A DNA stretch of 64,000 bases from Anabaena sp. UHCC 0187 (GTDB taxonomy: Bacteria > Cyanobacteriota > Cyanobacteriia > Cyanobacteriales > Nostocaceae), in the NCBI RefSeq assembly GCF_009712035.1, contig NZ_VILB01000014.1, positions 398,086 through 462,085 of the forward strand. Reading direction: 5' to 3'. Positions 52,877-62,035 of this stretch are shown here, piece by piece. Every line of letters starts with the position of its first letter. Position 1 is the stretch's first letter. The translations under genes and the position numbers were made by a program. A model generated the notes under the pieces. That model worked only from the letters and a program-made list of their open reading frames with translations, did no database searches and had not been told where the DNA came from.

Positions 52877-53258
52877 TTTATGAAATCCTCTCTTTACTGT
52901 TTTCTAGTTGAAAGCTATTGCCAGAGTTAGGCAAATTACAGGTTTCGTCTTCAGAAGTTTTATACAAAACTTAACATTGTTATTCTACTACCAAAGTGAA
53001 AATTCCCAGCAATTAGTTTATAAATAAAGCAAATTTCCCCTATTTAGACCAAACTCTTAACTCCTCTCTGCCGCCTCTGCGCCTCTGCGTGAGAAAAAAG
53101 CCCAACCTAAAATATATAATTATCAACCCAGACTAATATCCATCTGAAGATAGATGAATCAATCTGCAAATAGTTTAGGATGTAGTTCAAAGCACCAAAA
53201 TTTAATAATGGTGAGTTAGTCCGCACTCACCACCATTTTCAACTCAAAAAATCCCGAA
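52877..53258. other. Intergenic region between panC-cmk and sodB
   Basis: Contains the sodB promoter, a CTCTGCG-family repeat at 53064-53096, and a GGTGAGT/ACTCACC hairpin at 53211-53243 just past the panC-cmk stop, which may end that transcript. No gene is seen. Confidence 0.5.
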
Positions 53259-54878
53259 TTACCAATGGGATAGCCGCTGATTGTAATGGCTAATAATCTG
53301 TGCCGCAACTTCAGAAGCAGTTAAACCATCGGTTTGTAATTCAATGGCATCAGCCGCTTTTTGCAAAGGGGAAACCTTCCGAGTGCTATCTTTCAAGTCT
53401 CTTTCCGCAATGTCCCGTTCCAGTTGCTCTAAACTAACTTGAGGTTGATTTTGTGTTTGAAAGTCTTGCAGACGACGACGCGCTCTTTCACCCACAGAAG
53501 CGGTCAAAAAGATTTTAATTTCCGCATCGGGGAAAACATGAGTGCCAATGTCTCGGCCTTCTGCCACTAAACCGCCGCGTTGACCCCAACTTTGTTGTTG
53601 TTGAACCAATGCTTGCCGCACGGCACTTTGGGCAGCGATCGCTGATACTTGAGAAGTTACCTCAACAGTGCGGATTTTTTGGGTAACATCTATATCATTA
53701 ATCTGGACTTTGACGGGAGATTGCAGACTTTGGCTAGGAGTAAGTTCAATTTTACACCGAGTTGCTAATTCAGCCACAGCACAATCATCATCAATGGCAA
53801 TCCCCTGTTCCAGCACTAGCCAAGTAATCGCCCGGTACATAGCACCCGTATCTAAATAGACTAAACCTAATTGCTGTGCCACCTGGCGAGCGACGGTAGA
53901 TTTACCAGCACCAGCAGGACCATCAATAGCGATGATCGGTTGGCGTAGCCCGTCGTTGCTATCGCGCAAAATCGTATTATCAATTAACCGTGTAGAACCC
54001 AGACGAGCAGCGATCGCCAACATTCCTTCATCCTCAACTTTTTCTAAAAACATCAACGTAGTCGGTTCCACCAATTCAATATATTCCAAGCTGATATTGC
54101 TAACTTTTGCGATTTCTTGCCGCGCCAATGCTATGAGTTCACTGCTGTGACGAACGCCAGCCCGAAACGCCGCTTCAGCTTGCCGTAAACCTTTGAATAG
54201 CACTGTTGCTTGCTCTTTTTCTGTGGCAGTCAAATATTGATTACGAGAACTTAAAGCCAAGCCGGACACTTCCCGCACTGTGGGACAAGCAACAATTTCT
54301 ACTGGCAAATTTAAATCGGCTACTAACCGTTTAATAATTGCTAGTTGTTGACCATCCTTTTGTCCGAAGTAAGCTCGGTCAGGTTGTACCAAGTTTAAAA
54401 GCTTAGTGACAATAGTTGCCACACCAGTAAAATGACCTGGCCGAAAATTACCACACAAGCTAGATATCATATCAGATGGAGGGATCACTTGTGTCACCTG
54501 AGTTTCTGCTATATTCTTCCGAGGTACGCCGATTTCTTCCGGAGTTGGGGCAAAAATCACATCAACTCCCCCTTGTTCACAAAATTGTCGGTCTTGTTCT
54601 AGAGTCCGGGGATAGCGTTGATAGTCCTCATTGGGGCCAAATTGCAGGGGATTGACAAAAATACTGACAATTACCGTCGAATTTTCCTGTCTAGCCCGTT
54701 TAATTAAGCTGAGATGACCTTGATGTAACCCCCCCATAGTTGGCACTAAACCAACTGCTGTGGGATACCAACTGGTTTGTTCATCAAGTCCGAGATCCTC
54801 TGGTGGCCGGAGATGGCTTTGCCAGCGGCATTGGTTTAAATAGCAGCGTAAGGCTGCAACTGTTGTCAGCACACGCAC
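53259..54878 (-). CDS. panC-cmk: Bifunctional pantothenate synthetase / cytidylate kinase
   Basis: A 539-residue fusion characteristic of cyanobacteria. Residues 1-300 are PanC, which joins pantoate and beta-alanine with ATP: VGLVPTMGGLHQGHLSLI, FVNPLQFGPNEDYQRYPR, NFRPGHFTGVATIVTKLLNLV, AYFGQKDGQQLAIIKR and GLALSSRNQYL. Residues about 312-539 are Cmk, which phosphorylates CMP and dCMP: IIAIDGPAGAGKSTVARQ, YLDTGAMYRAITW, VAEGRDIGTHVFPDAEIKIFLTA. The start at 54878 matches the PanC N-terminus. The two activities are in unrelated pathways, and the fusion itself is normal for the phylum. Confidence 0.95.
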   Translation of the reverse strand: MRVLTTVAALRCYLNQCRWQSHLRPPEDLGLDEQTSWYPTAVGLVPTMGGLHQGHLSLIKRARQENSTVIVSIFVNPLQFGPNEDYQRYPRTLEQDRQFCEQGGVDVIFAPTPEEIGVPRKNIAETQVTQVIPPSDMISSLCGNFRPGHFTGVATIVTKLLNLVQPDRAYFGQKDGQQLAIIKRLVADLNLPVEIVACPTVREVSGLALSSRNQYLTATEKEQATVLFKGLRQAEAAFRAGVRHSSELIALARQEIAKVSNISLEYIELVEPTTLMFLEKVEDEGMLAIAARLGSTRLIDNTILRDSNDGLRQPIIAIDGPAGAGKSTVARQVAQQLGLVYLDTGAMYRAITWLVLEQGIAIDDDCAVAELATRCKIELTPSQSLQSPVKVQINDIDVTQKIRTVEVTSQVSAIAAQSAVRQALVQQQQSWGQRGGLVAEGRDIGTHVFPDAEIKIFLTASVGERARRRLQDFQTQNQPQVSLEQLERDIAERDLKDSTRKVSPLQKAADAIELQTDGLTASEVAAQIISHYNQRLSHW

Positions 54879-55026
54879 AAAATACCCCTAGTTCCTTTCG
54901 ATCCTTTCCCCCGTTAGTGTATATCTGATAGCGCAGCATGGCGCAAGGGATAATTGGGGGATAAGATCAATGAACCAGGGGAATTTATCAGTGAAAAGGG
55001 AAAAAGGTCAGGAAGTAGGAAGCGGG

Positions 55027-56142
55027 TTATCTTCCTAAAACCTCAAGATTTACTGGAGCAACGCCACTGCTGATCATGCCTAATAGCCGAGCAGCACCAG
55101 CAGAAAGGTCAATAATTCGACCACCAATATATGGCCCTCTGTCATTAATTCGCACGACCACAGAGCGACCATTGCGGGTGTTAGTTACACGGATTTTTGT
55201 TCCCAGAGGTAAACTCCGGTGAGCAGCAGTTAAGGCTTCGGGATTATATCTTTCACCACTGGCTGTTTTGCTGCTAGAGCCATCATAACCGTACCAAGAA
55301 GCCATGCCCTGAAAGTTCAGCCTTACACCACCAAAGGCAATTTGTTGCGGTAGGTTGGGTGTGGAGACTGATTTACCAATCGGTAAGTTGGCAATTTTGT
55401 TAATGGGAGATGCGTTACCTATGAGTCTCCGCAGTCTATTAGTTGCTTGTAAGGCATCTTCAGCCAGATTTTTGGTGGTATCTGCTAGTCGCGTACCTTT
55501 ATTCACTTCTACCAGTTCTTGACCGTCAATTTTAATGGTGTAGCGCTCGCCTGACGGTTGTTGACTTAAGAAGCCTGGTTTTTGGGCTTTATTGTTAATT
55601 GGAGAATTATCTCCTGTTTTCCAACTGACGGTAATCTTGCTTGCGTCTACATTGTTCTCGATGAGTTCATTAATTCTAGCTGCTATGACACTAGCTTTCT
55701 GAACTGGGTCGTTGTTAACCGAGTTAACTTGTTTACTAATCTTGATTGTATTACCAGTATTGCTAAAACTGGCAAATTTGGTTGAGTTGGTAGCAGTCCG
55801 AGGGTAAGAATTTAAATCCTCAGCATTGCCAATGATGCCAACTTTTGTGTTGTTGTGAGTAACTGGGGTAGAACCCAGAAAGGTGAGAACGGGAATATCC
55901 CGAACATAAAGAGTTGCTGCCTGTAAGCCTCGAACACTGTGAGGATAAATTCTGGTAATCACAGTATCTGAGGTTTGGTTTTCTGCTGGGGATTGGTACT
56001 CTCCTACTTTGACGGCATCATTTGGCAGTGATGCTTGGCTAGTGGGAAAAATTTTCTCACTGGTTTGAGTCCGACCAACTGAGGGTAGACCGAAAACAGA
56101 TAGAAATACAGCGACAGTAGTCCACAAATGTCTTTGATTCAT
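55027..56142 (-). CDS. rlpA: RlpA-like septal ring lytic transglycosylase
   Basis: A 371-residue exported protein with a signal peptide (LWTTVAVFLSVFGLPSVGRT), a 240-residue poorly conserved middle part, and a C-terminal double-psi beta-barrel at about 280-371. That domain reads MASWYGYDGSSSKTASGERYNPEALTAAHRSLPLGTKIRV and INDRGPYIGGRIIDLSAGAA. It has the catalytic Asp region and His of RlpA, which cleaves naked glycan strands in peptidoglycan. It lacks a SPOR domain. The middle part mentions IARINELIENNVDASKITV-type repeats seen in cyanobacterial RlpA proteins. Confidence 0.85.
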   Translation of the reverse strand: MNQRHLWTTVAVFLSVFGLPSVGRTQTSEKIFPTSQASLPNDAVKVGEYQSPAENQTSDTVITRIYPHSVRGLQAATLYVRDIPVLTFLGSTPVTHNNTKVGIIGNAEDLNSYPRTATNSTKFASFSNTGNTIKISKQVNSVNNDPVQKASVIAARINELIENNVDASKITVSWKTGDNSPINNKAQKPGFLSQQPSGERYTIKIDGQELVEVNKGTRLADTTKNLAEDALQATNRLRRLIGNASPINKIANLPIGKSVSTPNLPQQIAFGGVRLNFQGMASWYGYDGSSSKTASGERYNPEALTAAHRSLPLGTKIRVTNTRNGRSVVVRINDRGPYIGGRIIDLSAGAARLLGMISSGVAPVNLEVLGR

Positions 56143-56908
56143 GCGTCCGATTTTTAAAGCGACTGTAGAACTTAAGTTTTCTGATTAGTGGGTTTTTCAC
56201 TGGTGATAGTGATACTCCCTGGAAACCCGAACCCGTTCCGTTTTCACTTTGTGTTTTGTAACTGGAATAGACTAGCATGAATTTTTGGGGTTGGGGATCA
56301 GGGTTTTAGCGGAAGTCAGAATTAACTGACAAAATTTATCGTCAGGTTTGGGCTTTGAAAGCGGTTGCAATTGCGGATTTTGGCTATGTAACGTTTTGTT
56401 GAAAATTTTTATATTTTTTTATGAAAAGCTCATGTTGAGCGATCGCTGTAGACATTGCCAATTCCAGAATTACTACCTAATATTCATCTCCAGTAGTTGC
56501 AAATTTTTAAAGTATAAAAATATTGTTAAGGGTTTAAGAAAATTTACCCTGTGATGATCATTCTTACAAAAGATATATTCTTTTAAACATAATCCAGACA
56601 AAGGTTTGTCCTCGCAAATACTTATTTGCCTCTCTACAGATATTGTCTTTAGTTTACAATAGTAATAAGTAAATATTTGTAATTATTTAAAAAATATGGG
56701 TCTAAAAAATGACATTTGTGCTTAAGTGATAGAACTGCTTCATCTCCACTAAGTATTTATTCTCATCCTCAGATCAATAATTAATGGGACAATGAACAAG
56801 GGTCGCAAGCGCGTATACACGAACAAATTAAAGTATATAAAAATACATACTTACTTGTTATCCACAGTATTAAATCAGTAGTCAATTTTATATCAAGTCA
56901 TCAACCCC
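56143..56908. other. Long AT-rich intergenic region between rlpA and glsA
   Basis: About 770 bases that must hold the promoters of rlpA (minus) and glsA (plus). It contains one HIP1 octamer near 56440 and one exact TTATCCACA DnaA-box word near 56858, neither of which is clustered. I found no protein-coding frame with sensible composition and no recognisable RNA. A small non-coding RNA cannot be excluded. Confidence 0.4.
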
Positions 56909-57868
56909 ATGTCTAATCCAGAAAATCCAGAAATATTACCACCAGCACTTTTAGACATTCTCAGAGAATTACATTCCCAGTATAAATCCCTGAAAGATGG
57001 TGTAGTAGCCAACTATATTCCCGAACTTGCTAAAGTAAATCCCGACTTATTTAGTATTTGTATTGTTACCACAGATGGTCAAATTTACGAAGTTGGGGAT
57101 TTTGAACAACTGTTTACTATCCAGTCAATTTCTAAAGTCTTTGTCTATGGACAAGCATTAGCGGATCATGGCAGAGATTATATTCTAACTAGAGTCGGGG
57201 TAGAACCGACGGGAGACGCATTTAACGCCATTGTTCTTGATGAACAGTCTAAACGCCCTTACAATCCCATGGTAAATGCCGGAGCTATAGCCACTACCAG
57301 TTTAATTAAAGGCAATGGAGCAACAGAAAGATTAAATAGATTATTGGAAATGTATCGGCGTTATATTGGTAGAGATATATTTGTAGATATTTCTGTATTT
57401 ACATCAGAGCGTAGTACCGGACATCGCAACCGTGCCAATGCCCATTTAATGTTAAATTTTGGCATGATTGACCAAAATATTGAAGAATCACTAGATTTAT
57501 ATTTCCAACAATGTTCTGCAATGGTAAATTGTCGAGACTTGGCAGTTATGGCAGCTACTCTCGCCAATAAAGGAATTAACCCAATTACAAAAGAACAAGC
57601 AGTAGATACTCATTACATTAAAGATATATTAAGTGTCATGTACACTTGCGGAATGTATAACTTTGCCGGTGAATGGGCATATAAAGTGGGAATTCCGGCA
57701 AAAAGTGGCGTTTCTGGGGGAATTATCGCCGTTGTTCCTGGACAAATGGGCATTGGTGTCTTTTCACCGCTGCTAGATCCACGGGGTAATAGTGTGCGCG
57801 GTGTGAAAGTGTGTGAAGAACTATCACAACGGTTGGGGCTACATCTGTTTGATTGTGTAAAGTGTTAA
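56909..57868 (+). CDS. glsA: Glutaminase
   Basis: Hydrolyses glutamine to glutamate and ammonia. The 319-residue beta-lactamase-fold enzyme has the catalytic Ser-x-x-Lys in [65 protein letters not shown] and the closing [20 protein letters not shown]. No stand-alone regulatory domain is attached. It is followed within 40 bases by the WGR/beta-propeller gene on the same strand. Confidence 0.93.
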   Translation: MSNPENPEILPPALLDILRELHSQYKSLKDGVVANYIPELAKVNPDLFSICIVTTDGQIYEVGDFEQLFTIQSISKVFVYGQALADHGRDYILTRVGVEPTGDAFNAIVLDEQSKRPYNPMVNAGAIATTSLIKGNGATERLNRLLEMYRRYIGRDIFVDISVFTSERSTGHRNRANAHLMLNFGMIDQNIEESLDLYFQQCSAMVNCRDLAVMAATLANKGINPITKEQAVDTHYIKDILSVMYTCGMYNFAGEWAYKVGIPAKSGVSGGIIAVVPGQMGIGVFSPLLDPRGNSVRGVKVCEELSQRLGLHLFDCVKC

Positions 57869-57905
57869 TATATACTGAATTAAGTTCATTACATCATCAA
57901 GTGTC

Positions 57906-59330
57906 ATGGCTGAAGAAAAGACCTATTTAGAACTTTCCCAAGGTGATAGCGGCTCTCATAAATTCTATGAAGTTGTTCTTAATGATACTGAATTGACTAT
58001 CCGTTATGGTCGAATTGGGGACACAGGACAAACCCAAAGCAAAACTTACCCCACTTCAGAAAAAGCACAAGCAGAAGCGCAGAAAAAAATTAAGGAAAAG
58101 CTGAAAAAAGGCTATGAACAAGCGGTTATGGGAGTGCGACAAAAACGCTCCATTACCCGTCGTCAAGTCAATAGCACTATTTCAACCGCAAAACAATCGC
58201 CAATTATTTGGAAATTTAACGCTAATTCTGCGGCTTTTGGGATTTTTGTAGACGGTGAACGTTGTTGGCTAGGAAACCAAGCTGGACAAGTATTTACACT
58301 GAATCATGCAGGTAAAGTTATCAATCAATTTAAACTTTCCGAAGGGGTAAAATGTTTAGTTGCTGATGATATTTGGATTTATGCTGGTTGTGATGATGGC
58401 AATGTCTACGACTTGACAGGAAAGTTACCACGAGTTGCTTACCAAATTGATGAAAATGTCGATATTTTCTGGTTAGATATTCATGATGGTTTGCTGGGAG
58501 TATCTGACGCTAAAGGTGGTGTCACGACGATTGGGCATGATGATGAATTGCAGTGGACTCGTTTAAGTCAAGGTTCTGCCGGTTGGATGGTTCGCTGTGA
58601 CCAAGAAGGAATTTATCATGGTCATAGTGCAGGTGTAACCATGTATGATCACAAAGAAGGCAGAATGCTTTGGCATCAAAAAACTGCTGGTTCTGTCTTA
58701 TTTGGTTGGCAAGAAGCATCTGTAGTTTATGCTGGTACTGGCGATCAAAAGGTTTATTCCTTTAGTAAAAAAGGTGAACCCGGTGCAGTTTATAAATGTG
58801 ATGCTGCTGTGTACTCCTGTGCTACAGCATTAGATGGTAAATATGTTTTTGCGGGTGATAATAGTTCTTCCATTTACTGTTTTAACCAAACAGGGGAAAG
58901 GTTATGGAAGCTAGGAACTGGTTGCGGTTCGGCTTTATCTATGCAATTTTTTGATAACCGCATATATATAGTGACAACTGATGGTTCTTTAGCTTGTATT
59001 GATGCCAGTGAAGCGGCTATTACTGCTGCTGAAATAGGGACAATTCCCGAAGCTACTATTATTAAAGCACCAAAAGGAGAGGGGGCTGCACCTTCCACCG
59101 TTCTGGAGACTACCACAGATACAAGTGCAGGTGTGATTGTTGAATGTTTCCGTCAGGGGAGTAAGTTAAGAATGCGGGTTGTTTCTCCTAACTATCACTC
59201 TGACTGGAAAGTGCAGTTTCCGAGAGATATTCGGGAAGAAGGACAACGTTATTGGGTTCAAGAAGTGCGAGAGTCTGCGAATGGAGGCTTTTACCGTGTC
59301 TATGGTGATATTAAAAAGTTAGTGGAATAG
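57906..59330 (+). CDS. WGR-domain protein with PQQ-like beta-propeller
   Basis: A 474-residue cytoplasmic protein. The N-terminal WGR domain (about 5-75) reads KFYEVVLNDTELTIRYGRIGDTGQTQSKTYPTSEKAQAEA; such domains are best known from PARP1-type and MolR-type proteins and bind nucleic acid or partner proteins. A beta-propeller of seven or so blades (about 95-375) follows, with repeated WLGNQAGQVFTL, IYAGCDDGNVYDL and VYAGTGDQKVYSF units. A final beta domain ends SNGGFYRVYGDIKKLVE. The role is unknown. Confidence 0.75.
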   Translation: MAEEKTYLELSQGDSGSHKFYEVVLNDTELTIRYGRIGDTGQTQSKTYPTSEKAQAEAQKKIKEKLKKGYEQAVMGVRQKRSITRRQVNSTISTAKQSPIIWKFNANSAAFGIFVDGERCWLGNQAGQVFTLNHAGKVINQFKLSEGVKCLVADDIWIYAGCDDGNVYDLTGKLPRVAYQIDENVDIFWLDIHDGLLGVSDAKGGVTTIGHDDELQWTRLSQGSAGWMVRCDQEGIYHGHSAGVTMYDHKEGRMLWHQKTAGSVLFGWQEASVVYAGTGDQKVYSFSKKGEPGAVYKCDAAVYSCATALDGKYVFAGDNSSSIYCFNQTGERLWKLGTGCGSALSMQFFDNRIYIVTTDGSLACIDASEAAITAAEIGTIPEATIIKAPKGEGAAPSTVLETTTDTSAGVIVECFRQGSKLRMRVVSPNYHSDWKVQFPRDIREEGQRYWVQEVRESANGGFYRVYGDIKKLVE

Positions 59331-59335
59331 ATAAT

Positions 59336-59363
59336 GTAGAGACGTTCCATGGAACGTCTCTAC
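59336..59363. repeat. 28-bp perfect palindrome
   Basis: Perfect palindrome around AGACGTTCCATGGAACGTCT with GTAG/CTAC ends. Second copy of the 25829-25856 repeat, again between convergent genes. Confidence 0.85.
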
Positions 59364-59405
59364 AAAGATTCTAAAAAATGCAGATTTCAATTCAGTTTTG
59401 TGATT

Positions 59406-60290
59406 TTACAATTTCTGCAATAATTCCTGAGTTAATTGCATAAAGGCTTTAGAACCGGCTGTATTCGGACTTAGTAAAGAAACTGGCATAAAACTATCAA
59501 CAGCTTTAGCAACATTCACATCAACTGGTATTTGGGCTTTACAGATTTTATCTACGCCAAAATCTTCAACAACTCGGTGCATTACCTGTTTATAATATCT
59601 GCCATTGAGAAGATTTGCGCTGGACATACTAAAGACAATTCCCAACATTTTAATATCTATTTTGGCTTCGTGTTCGTGACTGTCTTTTAATTGGCCAATA
59701 CGTCTTTCTAAAAGTTGAATTCCGACTACAGACAAAGGTTCTGGTCTAGCTGGGAGAATGTAGAAATCACTACTAGCCAAAGCACTGCGAGTCATGAGAT
59801 TATAACCGGGAGCGCAATCTAAAAGAATAAAATCATATTCATCTCGCACAGGTTTTAAAATATCTCTAATTAAGACTCTTTCAAAGCGATTCCAGATAGT
59901 TTCAAAATCCTGTTCTCCTAATGCCATTGATTGATTATGCAGCATTTCGGAAACCACAAATTCATCATATAAGTCAATATCTCCTGGCAATAAATCTAAT
60001 CCGGGCAGATTACACACTTGAGGTTGAATGATGTCATGAATAGTCAGTTTTGCCTCTGGTTCAGGGTTGATAATTTGATCTAGCAAATATCTAAATGTCT
60101 TTCGTTGTTTGCGACGTTTGGCAAAGTCTACTGGTGACATTAAACTCAGTGTGGCACTAATTTGACTATCTAAATCTAAAACAAGTACCTTTTTGCCGTG
60201 ATTTTTGGCTAAACAGGTGGCTATATTGACGGTAAGGGTGGTTTTACCGACTCCACCTTTCATGTTTGCGGTTGCAATTACATATCCCAT
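59406..60290 (-). CDS. ParA-family ATPase
   Basis: A 294-residue ParA/MinD-type ATPase with the deviant Walker A NMKGGVGKTTLTVNIATCLA at residues 9-28, Walker A' VLVLDLDSQISATLSL and Walker B DFILLDCAPGYNLMTRSAL. Such proteins move or place DNA or protein cargo along the nucleoid. No ParB gene is adjacent on its strand. It is divergent from a second ParA gene, with 370 bases between. The ATG at 60290 has AGAGGA upstream. Confidence 0.85.
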   Translation of the reverse strand: MGYVIATANMKGGVGKTTLTVNIATCLAKNHGKKVLVLDLDSQISATLSLMSPVDFAKRRKQRKTFRYLLDQIINPEPEAKLTIHDIIQPQVCNLPGLDLLPGDIDLYDEFVVSEMLHNQSMALGEQDFETIWNRFERVLIRDILKPVRDEYDFILLDCAPGYNLMTRSALASSDFYILPARPEPLSVVGIQLLERRIGQLKDSHEHEAKIDIKMLGIVFSMSSANLLNGRYYKQVMHRVVEDFGVDKICKAQIPVDVNVAKAVDSFMPVSLLSPNTAGSKAFMQLTQELLQKL

Positions 60291-60659
60291 TTTTAATTCC
60301 TCTACTGACGCTTTTCCATTGAGGTAGCGTACATATTATCCAATAGATTTTAACTTTGGTTAATTTAGCCTTTTGGGGGATGTGGAAAAGTTTTTTTACT
60401 TATGATATTTTGCACCAATGGACAAAAGCCGCAAAATTAATTGCCAACAACAAGCATAAACCTATTGAAACTGGCTAAAGCCCAAAATACTGCGATCATA
60501 TTCTGCTGGCTTTTATAAGTATATTTACTATATATATCTTACTTGCATAAATGATATGTATTGATTAATTCTAATAATGTTCATACTTGTTACTATGTCA
60601 TAATTATGCAAGTAAAATATTTTCATAGATGCGTACTACTTGATGAGAGGTAAAAAACA
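60291..60659. other. Divergent region between two ParA genes
   Basis: AT-rich, with an inverted repeat at 60539-60615 (listed separately). It should hold the promoters of both ParA genes and possibly a partition site. There is no gene. Confidence 0.45.
60539..60615. promoter_or_regulatory. 12-bp inverted repeat, candidate operator or parS-like site
   Basis: TTACTTGCATAA at 60539-60550 and its exact complement TTATGCAAGTAA at 60604-60615 enclose 53 AT-rich bases. It lies 44 bases before the start of the nuclease-ParA gene. ParA/ParB-type systems usually have such sites upstream of the operon, for autoregulation or segregation. This is inferred from position and symmetry only. Confidence 0.45.
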
Positions 60660-62033
60660 TTGCTTTTTAAGCCGGAATTGTGCCGTAATGAAAGTGAAGT
60701 TGAGAGCAAACTCATAGTTCAATATTTGCTACCACAGCTAGGGTATACCCCAGATACGTGGCATCAAGAAGTTGCTATGGGTAGCATTCGCTTGGATTTT
60801 TTGGCATTTGCAGCACAGTCTATTCCCTTTGTGTTGAATGCTGACTCACCCCTGAGTGTAGTCCTGGAGGCAAAAAGTCCCAAGCAAAATTTAAATCATC
60901 ACGTTCTCAGACTTAGGCATTATCTAACGAGTTTGAATGTGCGCTATGGTTTATTAACTAATGGTAAAGAAATTAGAATTTATCAAAAGTTACGAGATGA
61001 TGTTAAGTTGGTTTTTCAATGTGATGGTAATGATGTTGAAACAAAGATAGAGGAAATTGGGGGGTTAATTGGTAGGGAGAGTTTGAAAAATAGGCAGGTT
61101 AAGGAAAAGTTATCAGTTCAACTATCGGATTTAGAAACGAAGAAGGAGCATTCTATGAAAACAATTGCAATTTATCATCACAAGGGTGGAGTAGGTAAAA
61201 CAACAGTTGCTGTGAATTTAGCAGCAGCTTTAAGTAATCAAGGTAAAAAAGTTCTCTTGATTGATATTGATGCTCAAGCCAATACCACCTTTGCTACAGG
61301 TTTGATAAAGTTTGAATTTGAAGATGATGATGATTTGAAAGATCGCAATGTTTTTCATTTGCTAATTGCAGGTGAAGAAAAATCATTTTCTATACCTGAT
61401 ATTATTCGTAAATCAAATGGGTTTAATTCAACAGAAATAGATGTTATTCCTTCCCACATTACTTTAATTGAACGTCAACCACGTTTAGCTGTATCTTCTG
61501 CAAGCATAACTAGATTAGCTAAAAAATTAGCATTGGTTCAGGATAGTTATGATATTACTATAATTGATACTCCTCCTTCATTAGATTTATATGCTACAGC
61601 TTCTTTAACTGCTGCTGATTACCTAATTATTCCTTCAGACTTGAAGCCATTTTCTAACCAAGGTTTGTTAAGTGTGAAAAACTTCATCAAAAGAGAAATT
61701 AATGAAAATAGGGAAAATATGGGAAAACCACCTATTCAAATTATGGGTGTTCTGCCATCAAAAATTTCCAGTAATACTCAATATCTCAGGCATTCATTCC
61801 CACGCCATAGAGATTTAATCCCAGAACGCTATGAACTACCATTAATGGATAACATGATTACAGAAAGAGCAGCGTTGTCACATTGTATTAACAAAAATTT
61901 AATTGTAGGCAATCTAGAAATACCTGATCCTAAATCAATTTTTGATTTTGCTAAATATGAATCATCGGCCAGTGCGTCAGCTTTTGAATTTGAGTCTTTA
62001 GCTTTAGAAGTAGTTAGAAAAATGGAGATATAA
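60660..62033 (+). CDS. HsdR-N-like nuclease domain fused to a ParA-family ATPase
   Basis: A 457-residue fusion. Residues 1-125 resemble the type I restriction enzyme R-protein N-terminal domain (HSDR_N_2 type): NESEVESKLIVQYLLPQLGY, RLDFLAF with Asp46, VVLEAKS with Glu70 and Lys72, and YGLLTNGKEIRIYQ, so the PD-(D/E)XK residues look intact. Residues 166-457 are a ParA ATPase with YHHKGGVGKTTVAVNLAAAL, LLIDIDAQANTTFATG and ITIIDTPPSLDLYATASL. The TTG start has GAGAGG nine bases upstream. An internal ATG at 61155 has a near-ideal AAGGAG six bases upstream, so a ParA-only product is likely made too. A ParB-like gene follows directly. Confidence 0.78.
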   Translation: MLFKPELCRNESEVESKLIVQYLLPQLGYTPDTWHQEVAMGSIRLDFLAFAAQSIPFVLNADSPLSVVLEAKSPKQNLNHHVLRLRHYLTSLNVRYGLLTNGKEIRIYQKLRDDVKLVFQCDGNDVETKIEEIGGLIGRESLKNRQVKEKLSVQLSDLETKKEHSMKTIAIYHHKGGVGKTTVAVNLAAALSNQGKKVLLIDIDAQANTTFATGLIKFEFEDDDDLKDRNVFHLLIAGEEKSFSIPDIIRKSNGFNSTEIDVIPSHITLIERQPRLAVSSASITRLAKKLALVQDSYDITIIDTPPSLDLYATASLTAADYLIIPSDLKPFSNQGLLSVKNFIKREINENRENMGKPPIQIMGVLPSKISSNTQYLRHSFPRHRDLIPERYELPLMDNMITERAALSHCINKNLIVGNLEIPDPKSIFDFAKYESSASASAFEFESLALEVVRKMEI

Positions 62034-62035
62034 TC

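Noticed and set aside
56857-56866. Exact DnaA-box word TTATCCACA (another near 41273) as a replication origin
   Set aside because: They are single isolated words in AT-rich DNA, with no cluster and no dnaA, dnaN or gidA nearby.
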